Source: CAYFXE01 sp964347035
Lineage (GTDB): Bacteria; Acidobacteriota; Aminicenantia; Aminicenantales; Aminicenantaceae
DNA: 64,000 nucleotides
Direction: 5' to 3'
Assembly (NCBI GenBank): GCA_964347035.1
Contig: CAYFXE010000001.1
Span: 106,215 to 170,214 of the forward strand
Shown here: positions 61,363-64,000 of the stretch, one piece after another
How the letters are laid out: each line of letters begins with the position of its first letter
How positions within the stretch are numbered: the first letter of the stretch is position 1
Made by a program: the position numbers and the translations under genes
The notes under the pieces: generated by a model
Told to the model about the DNA's origin: nothing
Database searches by the model: none
The model's input: the letters and a program-made list of their open reading frames with translations, nothing else

Positions 61363-63060
61363 ATGAGCCGAATCATTCTTCTTCCCTCAGAGATTTCTCA
61401 GAAGATTGCCGCCGGCGAGGTGATAGAACGTCCCTTCTCTGTCGTCAAGGAATTGGTCGAGAACTCTTTGGATGCTGGTGCGTCTGAGGTGAGAGTGGAT
61501 CTTGTGGAAGGAGGGAAAAGGCTCATCCGAGTGACAGATGATGGTTCGGGCATGAGCCGGGAAGATGTCCAGGTCTGTTTTGAGAGACACTCCACGAGCA
61601 AAATCTCAAGCGAGGAAGACCTGGGTGAGATTGCTACCCTGGGATTCAGAGGAGAGGCTCTTCCCAGCATATCGGCCGTTTCCCGGCTTATTTTGAAGAC
61701 GAGCGACGGAAAGGAAGAGAGGGGGACATCGATCGAGAGAGAGGGAGAGAAGGTTGTTGGAATTCATGATGTGGGATTTCCCAAGGGAACGAGCGTGGAG
61801 GTCAGAGACATATTCTTTAACCTGCCTCCGCGCAGAAAGTTCCTGCGTTCGGAAAAATCTGAACGTTCCGCCATCGTGAAATACATGACTTCGGTCTGTC
61901 TAGCCTTTCCTCGAGTTGGATTTTCTTTGACTCATGGGAAAAGAGAAGTTTTCAATTACCCTGCGGTCGAAAGCCTTAAAGAAAGGATTTTTCAGGTCTA
62001 CGGGAGTGCAATGATTGAAAGACTCATGGAGGTCAACCATGAAGATGGGGATTTTCGCCTCTCCGGGTTTGCCTCCTCTCCTCCATCCGGCCGCTCGGAC
62101 CGGGCGCACCAACTCTTCTATGTTAACAATCGACCAGTCAAAGACAGGATTCTCCAAGCCGCTTTAAACCAAGCTTACAAGGGATTTTTGGAAAAGGATC
62201 GCTACGCCGAGGCCTTCCTGTTTATCGATTGTCCTTATTCCATGGTAGACGTCAACGTCCACCCCACCAAAGCGGAGGTGAGGTTCAGAGATTCTCAGGT
62301 CGTTTTCCATCTCGTGATAAACGGCCTCAAACGGGCTATGCTCCAACACCAGGGCATTAAAGAGGTATACCCGACTCAAACGGATGAGCAGGTCTTCAAG
62401 ATAGAAGAGAAAAGACCCTCTCCTTTCCTGGAGAAACGGGAAGGAGAAAGGGAGATAATAGAAGATTTGTTCCCTCAATCCTTAGAAGAGAGGAAAATCT
62501 ATCCTCAAGTCCTGGGACAATACCTGAACCTTTACATCGTAGCCGTGACTGAAGAAGGAATCCTCATCATCGATCAGCACAACGCCCACGAGAGGGTCTT
62601 GTTCGAAAAATATCAAGATATAAACAGGAATAAAAAGTGGCCGAAAAAATTAGCCCTCTTCCCTCTGCTTTTGGAGCTTACACCTTCCCAGATATTGAGT
62701 CTCGAGGAGAATAAGGATCTGCTGGAGGAGATCGGTTTCCGGGTGGAGGCGATGGGAGGGCAAAGTTTTGCCTTGAAGGAATTTCCGGATATTTTTAAAG
62801 AAGAAGAGGCCAAAGAGATCTTCCTTTCCCTCCTAGAGGAGGTGAAAAAGGAAAAAATAGAAGATCGAGGAGATATACTCCTCGCAACATTAGCCTGCAA
62901 AACTGCCGTCAAAGCGGGGGATGTTCTTTCTTTGGATAAGATGAATTTTCTGGTCGATGGGCTCTTTAAGACTTTGAATTCTTCGCTCTGTCCGCATGGA
63001 CGACCGATCATCGTCAAGTTAGAAAGAAAGGAAATCGAGAAGGGATTGAAGCGGAGCTGA
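61363..63060 (+). CDS. mutL: MutL, DNA mismatch repair protein
   Basis: A 565-residue GHKL ATPase that links MutS recognition to downstream repair. N-terminal motifs are KIAAGEVIERPFSVVKELVE, DDGSGM and TLGFRGEALPSISAVS. The C-terminal endonuclease motif DQHNAHERVLFE is complete and ACKTAVKAGD with CPHGRP follow, so it should nick DNA itself, as in bacteria without MutH. The gene is of usual length. Confidence 0.97.
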   Translation: MSRIILLPSEISQKIAAGEVIERPFSVVKELVENSLDAGASEVRVDLVEGGKRLIRVTDDGSGMSREDVQVCFERHSTSKISSEEDLGEIATLGFRGEALPSISAVSRLILKTSDGKEERGTSIEREGEKVVGIHDVGFPKGTSVEVRDIFFNLPPRRKFLRSEKSERSAIVKYMTSVCLAFPRVGFSLTHGKREVFNYPAVESLKERIFQVYGSAMIERLMEVNHEDGDFRLSGFASSPPSGRSDRAHQLFYVNNRPVKDRILQAALNQAYKGFLEKDRYAEAFLFIDCPYSMVDVNVHPTKAEVRFRDSQVVFHLVINGLKRAMLQHQGIKEVYPTQTDEQVFKIEEKRPSPFLEKREGEREIIEDLFPQSLEERKIYPQVLGQYLNLYIVAVTEEGILIIDQHNAHERVLFEKYQDINRNKKWPKKLALFPLLLELTPSQILSLEENKDLLEEIGFRVEAMGGQSFALKEFPDIFKEEEAKEIFLSLLEEVKKEKIEDRGDILLATLACKTAVKAGDVLSLDKMNFLVDGLFKTLNSSLCPHGRPIIVKLERKEIEKGLKRS

Positions 63061-63062
63061 AA

Positions 63063-63091
63063 TTGACAACTCCTCGAGGTTTTGCTAAGAT
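63063..63091 (+). promoter_or_regulatory. Putative sigma-70 promoter of the tRNA pair
   Basis: A perfect TTGACA (63063-63068), a 17-bp spacer, then TAAGAT (63086-63091), ending about 72 bases before tRNA-Pro. It begins 2 bases after the mutL stop. Confidence 0.6.
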
Positions 63092-63163
63092 TATCAGGCT
63101 CTTAACCAGGAAAAACGTTCTCAGCAGCTGACCTGGAATCCCTTTTTACTCGGCAGGAATTCG

Positions 63164-63238
63164 CGGGGAGTGGCGCAGCCTGGTTAGCGCGCCTGCCTTG
63201 GGAGCAGGAGGTCGTCGGTTCAAATCCGATCTCCCCGA
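63164..63238 (+). tRNA. tRNA-Pro (anticodon TGG)
   Basis: Acceptor CGGGGAG pairs with CTCCCCG; the anticodon stem is CCTGC/GCAGG around loop CTTGGGA, giving anticodon TGG. The T arm is TCGGTTCAAATCCGA. Discriminator A is followed by TT, so CCA is not encoded. Confidence 0.96.
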
Positions 63239-63307
63239 TTAAAGCTTAAGATGGATAAAGCAACAATCGGATATCGAAGCCGATTGAGATATAATAGTAT
63301 CAAGTAC

Positions 63308-63384
63308 GCGCCTGTAGCTCAGTCGGATAGAGCAGCTGCCTTCTAAGCAGCGGGTCGGGAGTTCGAGTCTCTCCAGGCGCGCCA
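63308..63384 (+). tRNA. tRNA-Arg (anticodon TCT)
   Basis: Acceptor GCGCCTG pairs with CAGGCGC; the anticodon stem GCTGC/GCAGC encloses CTTCTAA, giving TCT. The D arm is GCTCAGTCGGATAGAGC and the T arm GGGAGTTCGAGTCTCTCC. GCCA follows, so here the CCA end is encoded, unlike tRNA-Pro. A separate TATAAT at 63290-63295 may supply an additional promoter. Confidence 0.96.
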
Positions 63385-63698
63385 GGCTTACCCCTTATTT
63401 TTCAATAGTTTTCCTCAAAAGCACAGTTTAGCCAGAATGAGTTATTTTGGGCAATTTTGAGCCCAAAATGTCAAACGAGCGTCAAATCTCTACCTCATAA
63501 AAGCAGGTGAGAAATGTCAAATCTGTGGATTGTAATTTGATATAAAAGACTGCTTGATTTTGAATAAGTGGATTGGGTCCGAGTCTCAGCCCCGATCAGC
63601 AAAGAAAAAACCAGAAACTCAGGTTCATTGCAATAATGAGCACCCGAAAAGAGAATTGTTACATATTTTCAGGATACTTAGATTTTAGGTAGGACAAA
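63385..63698. other. 314-bp noncoding region after the tRNAs
   Basis: It holds a perfect 8-bp hairpin TTTTGGGC/GCCCAAAA at 63445-63468 without a following T-run, and no ORF or RNA I can support. Because a tRNA 3' end is a common integration point, the change from housekeeping genes to a lone small protein is worth noting, but no attachment repeat is visible. Confidence 0.4.
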
Positions 63699-63992
63699 TC
63701 ATTGAAAGTTTTTTACTCGGGCTGTGGAGCGTAAATCCTCTAAAATTTCTTTGACTTCTAAATCAGACTTTCCTTCAATTCGGATTGTTTTGTCTATTCC
63801 TCTATTTGCACCCCAGATTCCCCCAACTAATAGTCCCGCGGCACCTCCTATTAGTCCGAAGAATATTGCAGCATCAGAAAATTTACACTCGTCCGTGACT
63901 CGATTGCATATTGTACCACCAATTAATGCTCCGCCGCCTCCGCCTATTAATAATCCATAACCAGCTCCTTGCAAAAACTTTGATTTCTTCAC
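63699..63992 (-). CDS. Glycine-zipper small protein (5' end may lie outside the window)
   Basis: A 97-residue protein with two Gly-rich hydrophobic segments (GYGLLIGGGGGALIGG and FFGLIGGAAGLLVGGIWG) of the glycine-zipper type, then a polar tail (IEGKSDLEVKEILEDLRST). Such proteins insert in or associate with membranes, often the outer one. The GTG at 63992 is the first possible start in view, only 8 bases from the edge with no stop before it, so the true start may lie beyond. Two cysteines (CNR, CKF) flank the middle. Function is unknown. Confidence 0.6.
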   Translation of the reverse strand: MKKSKFLQGAGYGLLIGGGGGALIGGTICNRVTDECKFSDAAIFFGLIGGAAGLLVGGIWGANRGIDKTIRIEGKSDLEVKEILEDLRSTARVKNFQ

Positions 63993-64000
63993 AATTGTAA

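Overview
The window reads as one continuous piece of a free-living, Gram-negative-type bacterial chromosome, probably a metagenome-assembled or draft contig, because it carries three runs of N (14421-14430, 17450-17459, 21115-21163) that interrupt otherwise intact genes. An outer membrane is implied by a TonB-dependent receptor and a TolC-family protein. The combination of a bacterial V/A-type ATPase, many exported serine hydrolases and peptidases, an NhaC antiporter, an AADC-type decarboxylase and queuosine synthesis resembles Candidatus Aminicenantes / Acidobacteriota-like genomes. That placement is inference from gene content only; no rRNA gene is present. Almost all of the sequence is ordinary chromosomal coding DNA. 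I see no prophage, CRISPR array or transposase gene.

Layout. 1-9545: the 3' part of recA, then a block of exported or scavenging enzymes (two beta-lactamase-family serine hydrolases, one with TPRs; a C45-like Ntn hydrolase; a NodB-type deacetylase; a SagB-type nitroreductase) and NhaC. 9774-13307: a small secreted protein, an unexplained hairpin element, a frameshifted small ORF, a short CDF-like transporter and an S9 peptidase. 13390-20123: uvrA, a DUF3311/SSS symporter pair, an M20 amidohydrolase and mntP. 20138-24040 (minus strand): a cobalamin riboswitch, btuB, a small CPAC protein and a TolC-family gene. 24849-33900: an aromatic amino acid decarboxylase, a B3/B4 protein, an M16 peptidase pair, trmO, a DUF123 nuclease-like gene, ilvE, a DUF6125 protein, a radical SAM protein and a DUF6485 protein. 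34080-39697: queF and, 4 kb away, queC-queD-queE, with EamA, DPPR-synthase-like and DUF362 genes between them and MITE-like inverted repeats around them.

40138-49185: an unrecognised internally repetitive protein followed by a nine-gene V-type ATPase operon in the order H/G-I-K-E-C-F-A-B-D. The proteolipid carries the residues that bind Na+ in the Enterococcus hirae enzyme, so with NhaC and the SSS symporter a sodium-based energy economy is plausible. 49388-53756 (minus strand): an exported GKRP/MurQ-like double-SIS protein, a dCMP deaminase with a P-loop kinase, and tatA/tatC. 53968-63060: a C-terminal processing protease, then rpiB, glyA, purD, purE, mtaB, a 3-methyladenine glycosylase and mutL in tight succession. 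63164-63992: tRNA-Pro, tRNA-Arg and a glycine-zipper protein at the right edge.

The less ordinary content is: the exported GKRP-like protein; the repeat protein in front of the ATPase; a 12-residue tandem duplication inside GlyA; two families of dispersed intergenic repeats (CAGTT-heptamer elements with a shared core, and GGGGTCAG inverted-repeat elements); and a hairpin element near 10.2 kb whose 3' arm has two mutually exclusive partners.
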